Shown here: positions 15,037 to 24,124 of the stretch, piece after piece
How positions within the stretch are numbered: position 1 is the first letter of the stretch
Layout: every line of letters begins with the position of its first letter
Program-made: the position numbers and the translations under genes
Source of the DNA: Falsiroseomonas sp051433165
GTDB taxonomy: Bacteria; Pseudomonadota; Alphaproteobacteria; Acetobacterales; Acetobacteraceae
Direction of reading: 5' to 3'
DNA: 64,000 bases
NCBI RefSeq assembly: GCF_051433165.1
Contig: NZ_JBHMFS010000021.1
Span: forward strand, 1-64,000
Notes under the pieces: generated by a model
Databases searched by the model: none
Told to the model about the DNA's origin: nothing
What the model saw: only the letters and a program-made list of their open reading frames with translations

Positions 15037-17535
15037 TCAGCCCACCGCCTGGACGCGGCTGAGCGGCAGCCAGGCCTGCCAGAGCAGCCCCTCCGCCCGC
15101 CATTCCTGGGCCAGCCGCCCGCCAAGCTGCCGCAACACCGTCGCCTCGAGGAGGGAGGAGCCGAAGCCGCGATGCGGCGGCTTACTGCCGGTCTCCGGCC
15201 CGCCCGTCTCCGCCCAGCGCAGATGCAGCCGCGCCACCCCGGCTTCCTCCTCGATGGCCCAGCTCACGGCCACCTGCCCCGCCGGCACCGATAGCGCGCC
15301 GTATTTCGCGGCGTTGGTCGCCAATTCGTGGAAGGCCATGGACAGCGCCTGAACCGCAGCCGGGGACAGCGCCAGGGAGGGACCTTCGAAGGTCGCGACC
15401 GGGCCGGATTGGGCAAGGAAGGCAGCCAGCTCCCCCTGCAACACGGATCGCAGCTCCGCCCCCGCCCAATGCGCCGCGGCCAGCAGCGTATGCGCGCGGG
15501 ACAGCGCCATCACCCGGCCCTCGATGGCGGCGGCGAAAGCCGCCGCATCGTGCCGCGGCGTCAGCCGCAATGCCGCCTGCACCACGGTCAAGGCGTTCTT
15601 CGCCCGGTGGTCCAACTCCCGCGACAGCAACGCCTGGCGTTCCTGCACCTCCCGCTGCGCCGTCACGTCACGCGTGGTGCCGATCAGCCGCAGCGCCGCG
15701 CCCGTCATGGCATCCCGCTCCGCCGCGCGGCCATGGCTTTCCACCCAGCGCCACGGTCCATCCGGCCGCTGAAAGCGATACTGCACCTGGTAGCGTTCCG
15801 CCGCCCCGCTCCGCACCGTTTCCACCGCCTGCTCGAGCCGGCTGCGGTCGTCGGGGTGGATGCGGTCGCGCCAGGACGGGTAGGCACCGAACTGGCCCTC
15901 GGACTCGAAGCCGAAGATCTCCAGCGTGCGCTCCGTCCGCGTGGCACGGCCGTGCTGGAGATCCACCTCCCACGCCCCGAGCTCCGCCGCCTCCAGCGCC
16001 AGGCGCAGGCGTTCCTCGCTGTCGCGCAACGCCTGTTCGGCAAGCTTGAGTGCAGTGACATCGACATGCGCGCCGATCATCCGCAACGCACGGCCCTGCG
16101 TGTCGCGCTCCACCTCGGCGCGGGCGGAAACCCAGCGCGTGCCCGCCGGCGTCACCACGCGGTAATCCTGCGCGTAGCTGGTGGTGGTCGCGCCGCTGGC
16201 GATGACCTGAAGGAAATGCGCCTCGGCGCGGTCCCGGTCCTCCGGGTGCAATTCGCTGATCCAGCTCTGGTAGTCGCCCTCCGTCGCGGCTGGTTGGGCA
16301 TGCAGATCGAGGTATTCGGCGGAGTGCCGGCTGTCGCCGGTGCGAAAATCGATCATGAAGCCACCGACGCGGCCGATCCGCTGCACCCGTCGTAGCTCCT
16401 CCCCTCCTTCCCGCAGCGCGGCCTCCGCTGCCGCAACCGCCAGGCGCAGGCGTTCGAATTCCGGCACCTTGGCGGGGTCCACAGGGGCGGAGGGCAGCAC
16501 CTGGCCGGCGGCCACGGCCTCGGCATGCGCCACCAGCGCCTCGACCGGGCGCAGCAGGCGGCGGGTCAGGGCGGTGGCCATGGCCAGCCCGATCAGCAGC
16601 GCCAGGGCGCCGCCGCCCGCCAGCGCCAGGGTCGGCCCACGGCGGCTGGCGGCGAAGACGGCTTCCGGTTCATTCACCCACACCATCCAGCCGGGCGCGC
16701 TGTCCAGCCGGCGGAAGGCGGTGCGGAGCGCCGCGCCATCCAGCAGGCTGCGGCCGCGCAGCATGCCGGTGCGGCCAAGCTCGGCATCCTCCGCCCGCGG
16801 CGGCCGGACCTGGCCGACCAACCGGTCCGCGGCGTGCGAATGCCCCACCATCGTGCCGCGTGCATCGGTCAGCGCGGCCGCGCCCGGCCCGGATACCTCT
16901 CGCTGCGCCAGGAGGGCGGACAGGCGCGCCGGCAGCAGCGGCATGCCCACCACGCGCCAGACCGCGCCACCCCGCAGCATGGGTGCGAAGACGAAGGCCA
17001 CCGTCTCGCCCGAGGCGCGGCCGGTGGCCAGGTCCGTGACCACCGGAAGGCCGGTTGCAAAAACCTGCTCCACCCACCTGCCGCCACCGCCCGGCCCCAC
17101 GGCGCCGCCCGGGCCAGGCAGCGGGCCGGCGCGGGGATGCGTGTTGAGCAGCGGCCGCCCATCCCGGTCCATGACGACGACCCAGCCCCCGAAGGCGATG
17201 CCGGTGTTGCGGGCCAGGTTGGCGAAGGCGGCCTCATCCGCCTGGGGGAAGGCGGCCAGCACGGTCAGGGCGGCGATATGCCCGGCGATATGGGCATCGA
17301 TCGCGGCCGCCATTGCCTGCGCCGTATCGACCAGCCGCGCCTCGGCCGCCGCATTGCGGCTGCGCAGCGCATCCCACGATGCCGCAGCGCCGAAGGCCAG
17401 CGCCGGCAGCAGCACCGCCAGCACCAGCAGGACCAGATGGCCGCGCAGCCGGAGCGTCGTCCGGTGGGGCCCAGATTGGGCACGATTTGCTTCGGGCGCG
17501 GCGGCAACCGCCCCCGGACTCCCCATGGCACTCAT
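15037..17535 (-). CDS. HWE-type sensor histidine kinase with two PAS domains
   Basis: 832 residues. Membrane helix at about 31-52, an extracytoplasmic Cache-like sensor (about 55-300), and a second helix around 300-320 followed by a HAMP-like linker. Two PAS_3/PAC modules follow (about 385-500 and 510-625; LHPEDRDRAE and IHPDDRSRLE). The kinase core is HWE: His643 in SRELDHRAKNALTVVQ, N-box HELATNAAKYGALS and the RWAE motif. There is no partner response regulator alongside. Such kinases often act in light, redox or general stress signalling. The stimulus is unknown. Confidence 0.9.
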   Translation of the reverse strand: MSAMGSPGAVAAAPEANRAQSGPHRTTLRLRGHLVLLVLAVLLPALAFGAAASWDALRSRNAAAEARLVDTAQAMAAAIDAHIAGHIAALTVLAAFPQADEAAFANLARNTGIAFGGWVVVMDRDGRPLLNTHPRAGPLPGPGGAVGPGGGGRWVEQVFATGLPVVTDLATGRASGETVAFVFAPMLRGGAVWRVVGMPLLPARLSALLAQREVSGPGAAALTDARGTMVGHSHAADRLVGQVRPPRAEDAELGRTGMLRGRSLLDGAALRTAFRRLDSAPGWMVWVNEPEAVFAASRRGPTLALAGGGALALLIGLAMATALTRRLLRPVEALVAHAEAVAAGQVLPSAPVDPAKVPEFERLRLAVAAAEAALREGGEELRRVQRIGRVGGFMIDFRTGDSRHSAEYLDLHAQPAATEGDYQSWISELHPEDRDRAEAHFLQVIASGATTTSYAQDYRVVTPAGTRWVSARAEVERDTQGRALRMIGAHVDVTALKLAEQALRDSEERLRLALEAAELGAWEVDLQHGRATRTERTLEIFGFESEGQFGAYPSWRDRIHPDDRSRLEQAVETVRSGAAERYQVQYRFQRPDGPWRWVESHGRAAERDAMTGAALRLIGTTRDVTAQREVQERQALLSRELDHRAKNALTVVQAALRLTPRHDAAAFAAAIEGRVMALSRAHTLLAAAHWAGAELRSVLQGELAAFLAQSGPVATFEGPSLALSPAAVQALSMAFHELATNAAKYGALSVPAGQVAVSWAIEEEAGVARLHLRWAETGGPETGSKPPHRGFGSSLLEATVLRQLGGRLAQEWRAEGLLWQAWLPLSRVQAVG

Positions 17536-17599
17536 TGCGGTACTTTAGCAGGTTGCGGTGATTTGCACGAATGCAACCGGCCAGAAAAGGCTGCCGCGC

Positions 17600-19081
17600 T
17601 CAGCCGGCCAGGTAGCGCGCCGAGAGATGCGCGGTGAAATCGGCCGGATCAAGCGGCTTGCCGGTGGCCGCGCGCAGCAGGTCCTGGAAGCCAAGGCGGG
17701 CGCCCTGCCCATGCACCTTGTCCCGCAACCAGGCCATCATCGGTGCCATGTCACCGCGGGCGAGTTGCGCGTCCAGCTCCGGTTCCGCCCGGCGCAGCGC
17801 CGCCATCAGCTGGGCGGCGGCCATGGCACCCAGCGTGTAGCTGGGGAAGTAGCCGAAGGCGCCGTCATGCCAGTGGATATCCTGCAGGCAGCCCAGCGAA
17901 TCATGCGGCGGAGTCATGCCGAGCGCCTTCTTGAGACCATCGTTCCAGGCCCCCGGCAGCTCCGCCACCTCCAGCCCACCCTCGATCATCGCGCGTTCCA
18001 GGCGGAAGCGCAGGATGACATGGGCGGGGTAGGTCATTTCATCCGCATCGACGCGGATGAATCCACGCTCCACCCGCCGCCACAGTTTTCCGAGGTTTGC
18101 GGCAGCGTAGGGGGCCGCGTCGCCGCCGAAGGTCTCGTGCAGGCGGGTTCCGAGGAACTGCAGGAAAGCATCGGAGCGGCAGGCCTGCATCTCGACGATC
18201 AGGGATTGCGATTCATGCGCCGCCATCCCCGCCGCCTCCCCCACCGGCTGGCGGGCGAAGGATTCGGGCAGGCCGCGCTCATACATCGCGTGACCGGTCT
18301 CATGCAGCACGCCGAGCAGCGCCTTGGCGACGTTGGCCTCGTCGTAGAAGGTCGTGATGCGGACATCGGTGGGGGTGCCGCCGCAGAAGGGGTGCAGGCT
18401 TTCATCCAGCCGGGCATGGGCGAAATCCAGCCCCACCGCCTGCGCCATGGCGCGGCACAGGTCGCGCTGGGCGGCCACCGGGAAGGGGCCGGGCAATGGC
18501 AGGGCCGGGCCACGTCTGGCCTGGATCGCCTCCGCCCGCGGCAGCGCCTCGGCTAGCCAGGCTTCATAGGCCGCGAAGACCGGGTCCACATCCGCGGCGG
18601 TGACGCCGCGCTGGTAGCCATCCATCAGCGCGTCATAGGGCGCCATGCCCAGCGCCTCCCCCAGCCCCTGCGCCACTTCCCGTTGCAGGCGCACCACTTC
18701 GGTCAGATAGGGGCGCACCAGGTCGAAATCGGCGGCGGCCTTGGCCTGGCGCCAGACCTTCTCGCAGGCCGAATTGGCCCGCTCCACCGCCTCCACCAGC
18801 GCTGTCGGCAGGGCGGTGGCGCGCAGATGGGCGTGGCGCATCAGGTCCAGATTGGCCTGTTCCCAGGGGGTGCCGCCGCTCGCGTCGCCGAGATCGAGCG
18901 AAACCTCCGGCGAGACCAGCAATTCATGCCGCAGCCCGGCGAGTGCCGCGAGCTGCTCGCCCCGCGCCACGCCGCCACCCGGCGGCATCATCGCGCTGGC
19001 ATCCCAATGCAGCATCCCCGCCGCCTCCCCCAATGCGCCAAGGCGGGCGAAGCGGGCGGTCAGGCGCTGATAGGCGGTCAT
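17600..19081 (-). CDS. metallocarboxypeptidase, peptidase family M32
   Basis: 493 residues, near the usual 500 of Taq/Pfu-type carboxypeptidases, which remove C-terminal residues using zinc. The zinc site HETGH sits in LLGVLHETGHAMYERGLP (about 262-266), with the downstream HESQS glutamate. The family signature FGGDAAPYAAANLGKLWR is also present. There is no signal peptide, so it is cytoplasmic. Its start overlaps the surf1 stop by 4 bp (ATGA), making it the last gene of the cytochrome oxidase transcription unit, though no functional link to respiration is known. Confidence 0.92.
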   Translation of the reverse strand: MTAYQRLTARFARLGALGEAAGMLHWDASAMMPPGGGVARGEQLAALAGLRHELLVSPEVSLDLGDASGGTPWEQANLDLMRHAHLRATALPTALVEAVERANSACEKVWRQAKAAADFDLVRPYLTEVVRLQREVAQGLGEALGMAPYDALMDGYQRGVTAADVDPVFAAYEAWLAEALPRAEAIQARRGPALPLPGPFPVAAQRDLCRAMAQAVGLDFAHARLDESLHPFCGGTPTDVRITTFYDEANVAKALLGVLHETGHAMYERGLPESFARQPVGEAAGMAAHESQSLIVEMQACRSDAFLQFLGTRLHETFGGDAAPYAAANLGKLWRRVERGFIRVDADEMTYPAHVILRFRLERAMIEGGLEVAELPGAWNDGLKKALGMTPPHDSLGCLQDIHWHDGAFGYFPSYTLGAMAAAQLMAALRRAEPELDAQLARGDMAPMMAWLRDKVHGQGARLGFQDLLRAATGKPLDPADFTAHLSARYLAG

Positions 19082-19785
19082 GCGGGGTCCTTCAGGCGGC
19101 GGCGCGCCCAGACGGCGAAGACGCCGAGCAGGGACAGCGCCAGCCCATACCAGGTGATGACATAGCCAAGATGGCTGTTGGTCGGGCGCGGCAGGGTGCG
19201 CGCCGGGTCGGGGAGACCGTTCGCCGCGCCGAGCACCACCAGCCCATAGGGCGCCACCTGCTCCAGCCCCAGCGCCGCACCGATGGCCGAGGGCACGAAG
19301 CTGTAAAAGCGCCGCCCGGCGGTATCATCCGTCGCGGCGAACAGGCCGAGGGTCTCGCCCGGGCGCACATAGCCCTCCAGCGTCACCGGGCCGTCCGGGC
19401 GGGCGATCGGAAGGCGGCTCTCCAGCGGAATCCAGCCGCGATCCACCAGGATCGCCGGCGCATCCTCCCGCAGCAGCGGCACCAGAAGATGGGTGCCGAG
19501 CACCGCCCCGCGCACCTCCAGACCCAGCAGCGCCTCCCGCCCATGGTCCAGGCGGCCGGTGACGGCGACCTTCGTCCAGGGTTGCGGGATGGCGGGGATG
19601 GGGATGGCCGGGTTGGCCTCGGCGGCGGCGATCTCGGCCAGCAGCTGGGTCTTCCACCCCATCCGCTGCACCTGCCAGGTGCCGAGCGCCACCAGCACCG
19701 CCAGCACCGGCAGGATCAGCAGTATGGGAAGCACCAGCCGGCGCCACTTCGGGCCTTCGGTCATGCCGGCATCATCCACGGCCAT
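19078..19785 (-). CDS. SURF1 family cytochrome oxidase assembly protein
   Basis: 235 residues. N-terminal helix (about 17-36; LPILLILPVLAVLVALGTWQVQR) and C-terminal helix (about 207-227) frame a periplasmic loop, the SURF1 topology. Conserved patches GTWQVQRMGWK, ILVDRGWIP and NSHLGYVITWYGLA are visible. SURF1 helps insert heme a into subunit I of aa3 oxidase, consistent with ctaC-D-B-G-E upstream. A second ATG at 19764 is a possible start; neither has a strong ribosome site. Confidence 0.9.
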   Translation of the reverse strand: MAVDDAGMTEGPKWRRLVLPILLILPVLAVLVALGTWQVQRMGWKTQLLAEIAAAEANPAIPIPAIPQPWTKVAVTGRLDHGREALLGLEVRGAVLGTHLLVPLLREDAPAILVDRGWIPLESRLPIARPDGPVTLEGYVRPGETLGLFAATDDTAGRRFYSFVPSAIGAALGLEQVAPYGLVVLGAANGLPDPARTLPRPTNSHLGYVITWYGLALSLLGVFAVWARRRLKDPA

Positions 19786-19800
19786 GGCCCCGAAACGACG

Positions 19801-19830
19801 CGACCCCGCCCGCCGAGGCGGACGGGGTCG
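19801..19830 (-). terminator. strong intergenic hairpin between ctaE and surf1
   Basis: A GC stem (CGACCCCG...CGGGGTCG, extended inward after one mismatch) lies in the 69-bp gap after ctaE. Only a short T-rich stretch follows, so it may be an attenuator or RNA-stabilising hairpin rather than a full terminator. Confidence 0.45.
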
Positions 19831-19854
19831 TTGCGTGTGACATGCGGGTGCCGA

Positions 19855-20691
19855 TCAGTGCGGCATGATCTCGCCGGCGCCCCACCAGTAGATGGAGACG
19901 AACAGGAACAGCCAGACCACGTCCACGAAGTGCCAGTACCAGGCCGCCGCCTCGAAGCCGAAATGCTTCTCCGGCGTGAAGCCGCCGCGCAGCGCGCGGA
20001 TCAGGCACACGGCCAGGAAGATGGTGCCGACGATCACATGGAAGCCGTGGAAGCCGGTGGCGAGGAAGAAGATGGAGGGATAGACGCCGCCGGAGAAGGG
20101 GAACGGCGCCTCCATGTATTCCACCACCTGGAAGAAGGTGAAGAACGCACCGAGGAACACGGTCAGCGCCAGGCCGGTGATCAGGCCCTTGCGGTCATTC
20201 TCCAGCAGCGCGTGATGCGCCCAGGTGACCGTGCAGCCCGACAGCAGCAGGATCAGCGTGTTCAACAGCGGCAGGCCGAAGGGGTCGAAGGTCAGCGTGC
20301 CGGCCGGCGGCCACACCGCGGTGGCGGCGATGGAACCCGAGACATGATCCGGGAACAGCGCGAAGTGGAAATAGGCCCAGAAGAAGGCGACGAAGAACAT
20401 CACCTCGGAGGCGATGAACAGGATCATGCCGTAGCGCAGGCCGAGGCGCACCACCGGGGAATGCAGCCCGGCGGTGGCGCTTTCCTTCAGGATGTCGCGC
20501 CACCAGAAGAACATGGTCGCCAGCACGCCGACCGTGCCCAGGCCGAACGCCCACCAGTTGGCGTAATGCGCGATCATGACGATGCCGAACATCATCACGC
20601 CGCCCGCCATGGCGCCGACCAGCGGCCAGGGGGACGGGTCCACCAGATGGTAGGGATGCTTGTAGGTCGGGTGGCCGAATTCGCTTGCCAT
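19855..20691 (-). CDS. ctaE: cytochrome c oxidase subunit III
   Basis: 278 residues with seven membrane helices, the normal form of subunit III of heme-copper aa3 oxidase. Signature stretches are HPYHLVDPSPWPLVGA, MILFIASEVMFFVAFFWAYFH and GFHGFHVIVGTIFL, ending in WHFVDVVWLFLFVSIYWWG. It stabilises the oxidase core and proton uptake in the inner membrane. It follows ctaG by 106 bp on the same strand in the cox gene order typical of alphaproteobacteria. Confidence 0.96.
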   Translation of the reverse strand: MASEFGHPTYKHPYHLVDPSPWPLVGAMAGGVMMFGIVMIAHYANWWAFGLGTVGVLATMFFWWRDILKESATAGLHSPVVRLGLRYGMILFIASEVMFFVAFFWAYFHFALFPDHVSGSIAATAVWPPAGTLTFDPFGLPLLNTLILLLSGCTVTWAHHALLENDRKGLITGLALTVFLGAFFTFFQVVEYMEAPFPFSGGVYPSIFFLATGFHGFHVIVGTIFLAVCLIRALRGGFTPEKHFGFEAAAWYWHFVDVVWLFLFVSIYWWGAGEIMPH

Positions 20692-20797
20692 GGTCGTCCT
20701 GGTATCCGTTCAGTCTGCGCGCATCCTGGCGGGCTGCGCGAAATCAATCCTCGAAGGCGGCGGCGTTTTCAAGCCCCTGCCGTCGCGGGGTAGAGTC

Positions 20798-21415
20798 TTA
20801 CGGCGTCGCCGCCGGCCGTCGTCCGACATGGGTGCCGGCGCTGGCCAAGGCGCCGGCGCGCTCCGCATCGTGCAGGGTGCGGAAGAAGGTGTAGCTGACC
20901 GTGATGGTGCGGATGTCCCGCGTGTTCGGGTCCTGGCTGATTGCCGGGTCCACCCAGAAGGCCAGCGGCATGTCCACCTGCTGGCCGGGCTGGAGGGTCT
21001 GTTCCTCGAAGCAGAAGCAGGCGGTCTTCTGGAAATACTTGCCCACCACTTCCGGCGTCACATTGTAGGTCGAGATGCCGGTGGAGGGACCCTCCCCCGT
21101 GCTGGTGGCGTTGTAGAAGGCGACACCTTCCTCACCCACCCGCAGGCGCAGGGAGGGCACCGCCGGCTCGAACCGCCAGGGCAGGTTGGGCTGGGTATTG
21201 GCGTTGAAGCGGATGGTCAGCACCTGCTCCCCGGCACCCGGCGCGGCACCGCCACCGATCATCGGCGTGCCGTTGAAGCCGGTGACGCGGCAGAACAGGT
21301 CATAAAGCGGCACGGCCGCGAAGCTCACGCCCACCATGCCTGCCACGCCGGTGAAGGCGGCCAGCACGGTGCGGCGGTTGCGGCGGGCCAGGTTGCTGCG
21401 CTGTTCCGGGTTCAT
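20798..21415 (-). CDS. ctaG: cytochrome c oxidase assembly protein CtaG/Cox11
   Basis: 205-residue copper chaperone that delivers copper to the CuB site of subunit I. One N-terminal helix (about 17-37) is followed by AVPLYDLFCRVTGFNGTP and a periplasmic Cox11 domain with the copper-binding CFCFEEQTL motif. It lies directly after the small membrane gene, separated by 4 bp, and before ctaE, as in other alphaproteobacterial cox operons. Confidence 0.95.
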   Translation of the reverse strand: MNPEQRSNLARRNRRTVLAAFTGVAGMVGVSFAAVPLYDLFCRVTGFNGTPMIGGGAAPGAGEQVLTIRFNANTQPNLPWRFEPAVPSLRLRVGEEGVAFYNATSTGEGPSTGISTYNVTPEVVGKYFQKTACFCFEEQTLQPGQQVDMPLAFWVDPAISQDPNTRDIRTITVSYTFFRTLHDAERAGALASAGTHVGRRPAATP

Positions 21416-21419
21416 GACC

Positions 21420-21548
21420 TCAGCTCTGCATCAGACGTGCGGTCGCGATGAAGTAGAAGAGCACCACCAGCGCGATCAGCGCGCCGAGCATCGCCCAGTT
21501 GCGGCCGCGACGCCGCTTCTCGAAGGCCAGCTTCTCCTCCGGCGTCAT
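21420..21548 (-). CDS. small single-helix membrane protein of the cox operon
   Basis: 42 residues: a basic N-terminus (MTPEEKLAFEKRRRGRNW) and one membrane helix (AMLGALIALVVLFYFIATARL). Its ATG overlaps the ctaB stop (ATGA), so it is translationally coupled, and its stop lies 4 bp before ctaG. The position and shape match the short CoxF-like gene found between ctaB and ctaG in many alphaproteobacteria. The role in oxidase assembly is inferred from context. Confidence 0.8.
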   Translation of the reverse strand: MTPEEKLAFEKRRRGRNWAMLGALIALVVLFYFIATARLMQS

Positions 21549-22486
21549 CCGAGCACCAGACGGTCGATGGCCAGGGCGCCGAACAGGATGAACAGGTACA
21601 TCAGCGAATAGGCGAAGGTCTTCCGCGCCGCCGCATCCTGCACCAGGCTGCGGCCGGTTTCGTCCTGCGCTTCCCGCCAGGTGCGGATGGCATGGTACAG
21701 GAAGCCGCCGCCCAGCGCGGTCGCCACCGCAGCATAGGGCAGGCCGGCGAAGCCGACGAACCACGGCGCCAGCCCGGCTACCGCCAGCACTACCGTGTAC
21801 ACCAGGATCTGCTTGCGGGTTTCCCGCGCGCCTTCCACCACCGGCAGCATCGGCACGCCGGCGCGGGCGTAGTCGCCATGCGCCCAAAGCGACAGCGCCC
21901 AGAAATGCGGCGGCGTCCAGGCGAAGACGATGGTGAACAGCAGCCAGGGCACCAGCGTGACATCTCCGGTCACCGCGGCCCAGCCGATGATCGGCGGGAA
22001 GGCACCGGCGGCGCCACCGATGACGATGTTCTGGCTGGTCCGGCGCTTCAGCCAGGCGGTGTAGACCACCACGTAGAACAGGATCGAGAAGGCGAGCCAT
22101 CCGGCCGCCACCCAGTTCGTCGCCAGCCCCATCATGGCGACGGAGGTGACGGACAGCACGATGCCGAAGCCCAGCGCCGCATTCGGCGCGATGCGCCCGG
22201 CCGGGATCGGCCGGCGCAGGGTGCGGCGCATGATCGCGTCGATGTCGCGGTCATACCACATGTTCAGCGCACCGGCGGCACCGGCGCCGAGGGTGATGCA
22301 GAGCACCGCCGTCAGCCCCAGCACCGGGTGGATGGACCCGGGTGCCACCAGCAGCCCGATCAGGCCGGTGAACACCACCAGGGTCAGCACGCGCGGTTTC
22401 AGCAACGCGATCCAGTCGCGGACCTCGGACAGGTCGCTACCGGTGCTGGTGACCTGGCCGGCGACGGGGATCGTGGTGCTGCTCAT
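21545..22486 (-). CDS. ctaB: protoheme IX farnesyltransferase (heme O synthase)
   Basis: 313-residue UbiA-superfamily membrane enzyme with eight to nine helices. It converts heme B to heme O, the precursor of heme A in aa3 oxidase. The prenyl-diphosphate binding motif NMWYDRDIDAIMRRTLRRP (about 95-113) and the second motif YTAWLKRRTSQNIVIGG are present. It is located between ctaD and the small cox gene, with ATGA coupling downstream. Confidence 0.96.
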   Translation of the reverse strand: MSSTTIPVAGQVTSTGSDLSEVRDWIALLKPRVLTLVVFTGLIGLLVAPGSIHPVLGLTAVLCITLGAGAAGALNMWYDRDIDAIMRRTLRRPIPAGRIAPNAALGFGIVLSVTSVAMMGLATNWVAAGWLAFSILFYVVVYTAWLKRRTSQNIVIGGAAGAFPPIIGWAAVTGDVTLVPWLLFTIVFAWTPPHFWALSLWAHGDYARAGVPMLPVVEGARETRKQILVYTVVLAVAGLAPWFVGFAGLPYAAVATALGGGFLYHAIRTWREAQDETGRSLVQDAAARKTFAYSLMYLFILFGALAIDRLVLG

Positions 22487-22492
22487 GAAGCC

Positions 22493-24085
22493 TTACCGGA
22501 CGCGGGGAAGTTCGTCGAAGGAGTGGAAGGGCGGCGGGCTGCTGACCTGCCACTCCAGCGTCGTTGCACCCTCACCCCACGGGTTCGCCGCAACCTTCGC
22601 ACCGCGCGTCAGGGTCACGTAGAGCACGTAGAAGAACATCACGAAGGCAGCGACAGAGATGTAGGACCCGATCGAGACCACGAAGTTCCAGCCCGTAAAG
22701 GCATCCGGATAATCCGGATAGCGGCGCGGCATGCCCTGGTTGCCCAGGAAGTGCATCGGGAAGAAGGTCAGGTTCACGCCGATGAAGGTGAGCCAGAAAT
22801 GGATCTTGCCCAGCATTTCCGGGTACTGCCGGCCGGACATCTTGCCGAGCCAGTAGTAGATTCCGCAGTAGATGCCGAACACGGCGCCCAGCGACAGCAC
22901 GTAGTGGAAGTGTGCCACCACGTAGTAGGTGTTGTGCAGGATCTGCGTCAGGCCGGCATTGGCCAGCACAACGCCCGTCACGCCACCCATGGTGAACAGG
23001 AAGATGAAGCCGATGGCGAACAACATCGGCGTGTCGAACTTCATCGAACCGCCCCACATGGTGGCGATCCAGGAGAAGATCTTGATGCCGGTCGGCACGG
23101 CGATGACCATCGTCGCCGCCATGAAGTAGGCCCGTGTGTCCACGTCGATGCCCGAGGTGAACATGTGGTGCGCCCACACGATGAAGCCCACCACGCCGAT
23201 CGCGACCATGGCGTAGGCCATGCCGAGATAGCCGAAGATCGGCTTGCGGCTGAAGGTGGAAATGACGTGGGAGACGATGCCGAAGGCCGGCAGGATCATG
23301 ATGTAGACTTCGGGGTGGCCGAAGAACCAGAACAGGTGCTGGAACAGCACCGGGTCGCCACCGCCGGCCGGGTCGAAGAAGGCCGTGCCGAAGTTGCGGT
23401 CGGTGATCAGCATGGTGATCGCGCCCGCCAGCACCGGCACCGCCAGCAGCAGCAGGAAGGCGGTGACCAGCATGGACCACACGAACAGCGGCATCTTGTG
23501 CAGCGTCATGCCCGGGGCGCGCATGTTGAAGATGGTGGTGATGAAGTTGGCCGCGCCGAGGATGGAGGAAGCGCCAGCCAGATGCAGGCCGAACAGCGCC
23601 ATGTCCATCGCGGGGCCTGGCTGGTAGGTGTCATCTGACAGCGGCGGATAGATGGTCCACCCCGCGCCCGCGCCACCGCCCACGAAAAGCGAGGCACCGA
23701 GCAGCAGGAAGGCCGGCACCAGCAGCCAGAAGCTGATGTTGTTCATGCGCGGGAAGGCCATGTCCGGCGCGCCGATCATCAGCGGCACGAACCAGTTGCC
23801 GAAGCCACCGATCAGCGCCGGCATGATGACGAAGAACACCATGATCAGCCCGTGGGCCGAGACATAGGCATTCCACATCTGGCCATCGGCGAAGATCTGC
23901 ATCCCCGGCTCTTGCAGTTCGATCCGCATGAGCAGCGACAGGCCGATGCCGACGATCGCGGCAATCAGCGAGAAGCCGATGTAGAGGGTGCCGATATCCT
24001 TGTGATTGGTGGAAAACAGCCACCGGTTCACGAAGTTCGGCTTGTGATCGTGATGATCGTCGTGCGCGTGTGCCGCGGTCGCCAT
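22493..24085 (-). CDS. ctaD: cytochrome c oxidase subunit I
   Basis: 530 residues with twelve membrane helices, the catalytic subunit reducing oxygen at the heme a3-CuB centre. Visible ligands and channel motifs: WNAYVSAHGLIMVFF (heme a His), WFFGHPEVYI (CuB His cross-linked to Tyr), VWAHHMFTSG (CuB histidines) and VVAHFHYVLS (heme a3 and a histidines). It follows ctaC by 39 bp. An intact A-type oxidase indicates an aerobic lifestyle. Confidence 0.97.
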   Translation of the reverse strand: MATAAHAHDDHHDHKPNFVNRWLFSTNHKDIGTLYIGFSLIAAIVGIGLSLLMRIELQEPGMQIFADGQMWNAYVSAHGLIMVFFVIMPALIGGFGNWFVPLMIGAPDMAFPRMNNISFWLLVPAFLLLGASLFVGGGAGAGWTIYPPLSDDTYQPGPAMDMALFGLHLAGASSILGAANFITTIFNMRAPGMTLHKMPLFVWSMLVTAFLLLLAVPVLAGAITMLITDRNFGTAFFDPAGGGDPVLFQHLFWFFGHPEVYIMILPAFGIVSHVISTFSRKPIFGYLGMAYAMVAIGVVGFIVWAHHMFTSGIDVDTRAYFMAATMVIAVPTGIKIFSWIATMWGGSMKFDTPMLFAIGFIFLFTMGGVTGVVLANAGLTQILHNTYYVVAHFHYVLSLGAVFGIYCGIYYWLGKMSGRQYPEMLGKIHFWLTFIGVNLTFFPMHFLGNQGMPRRYPDYPDAFTGWNFVVSIGSYISVAAFVMFFYVLYVTLTRGAKVAANPWGEGATTLEWQVSSPPPFHSFDELPRVR

Positions 24086-24124
24086 CGGGGTGTATCCGCT
24101 TCTGATGTTGGCTTCGGGGCCGCC

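Noticed and set aside
21692..23638. 648-codon open frame opposite ctaB and ctaD
   Set aside because: Composition (His, Arg, Gly, Gln rich) is typical of antisense frames in GC-rich DNA, and the opposite strand encodes highly conserved oxidase genes.
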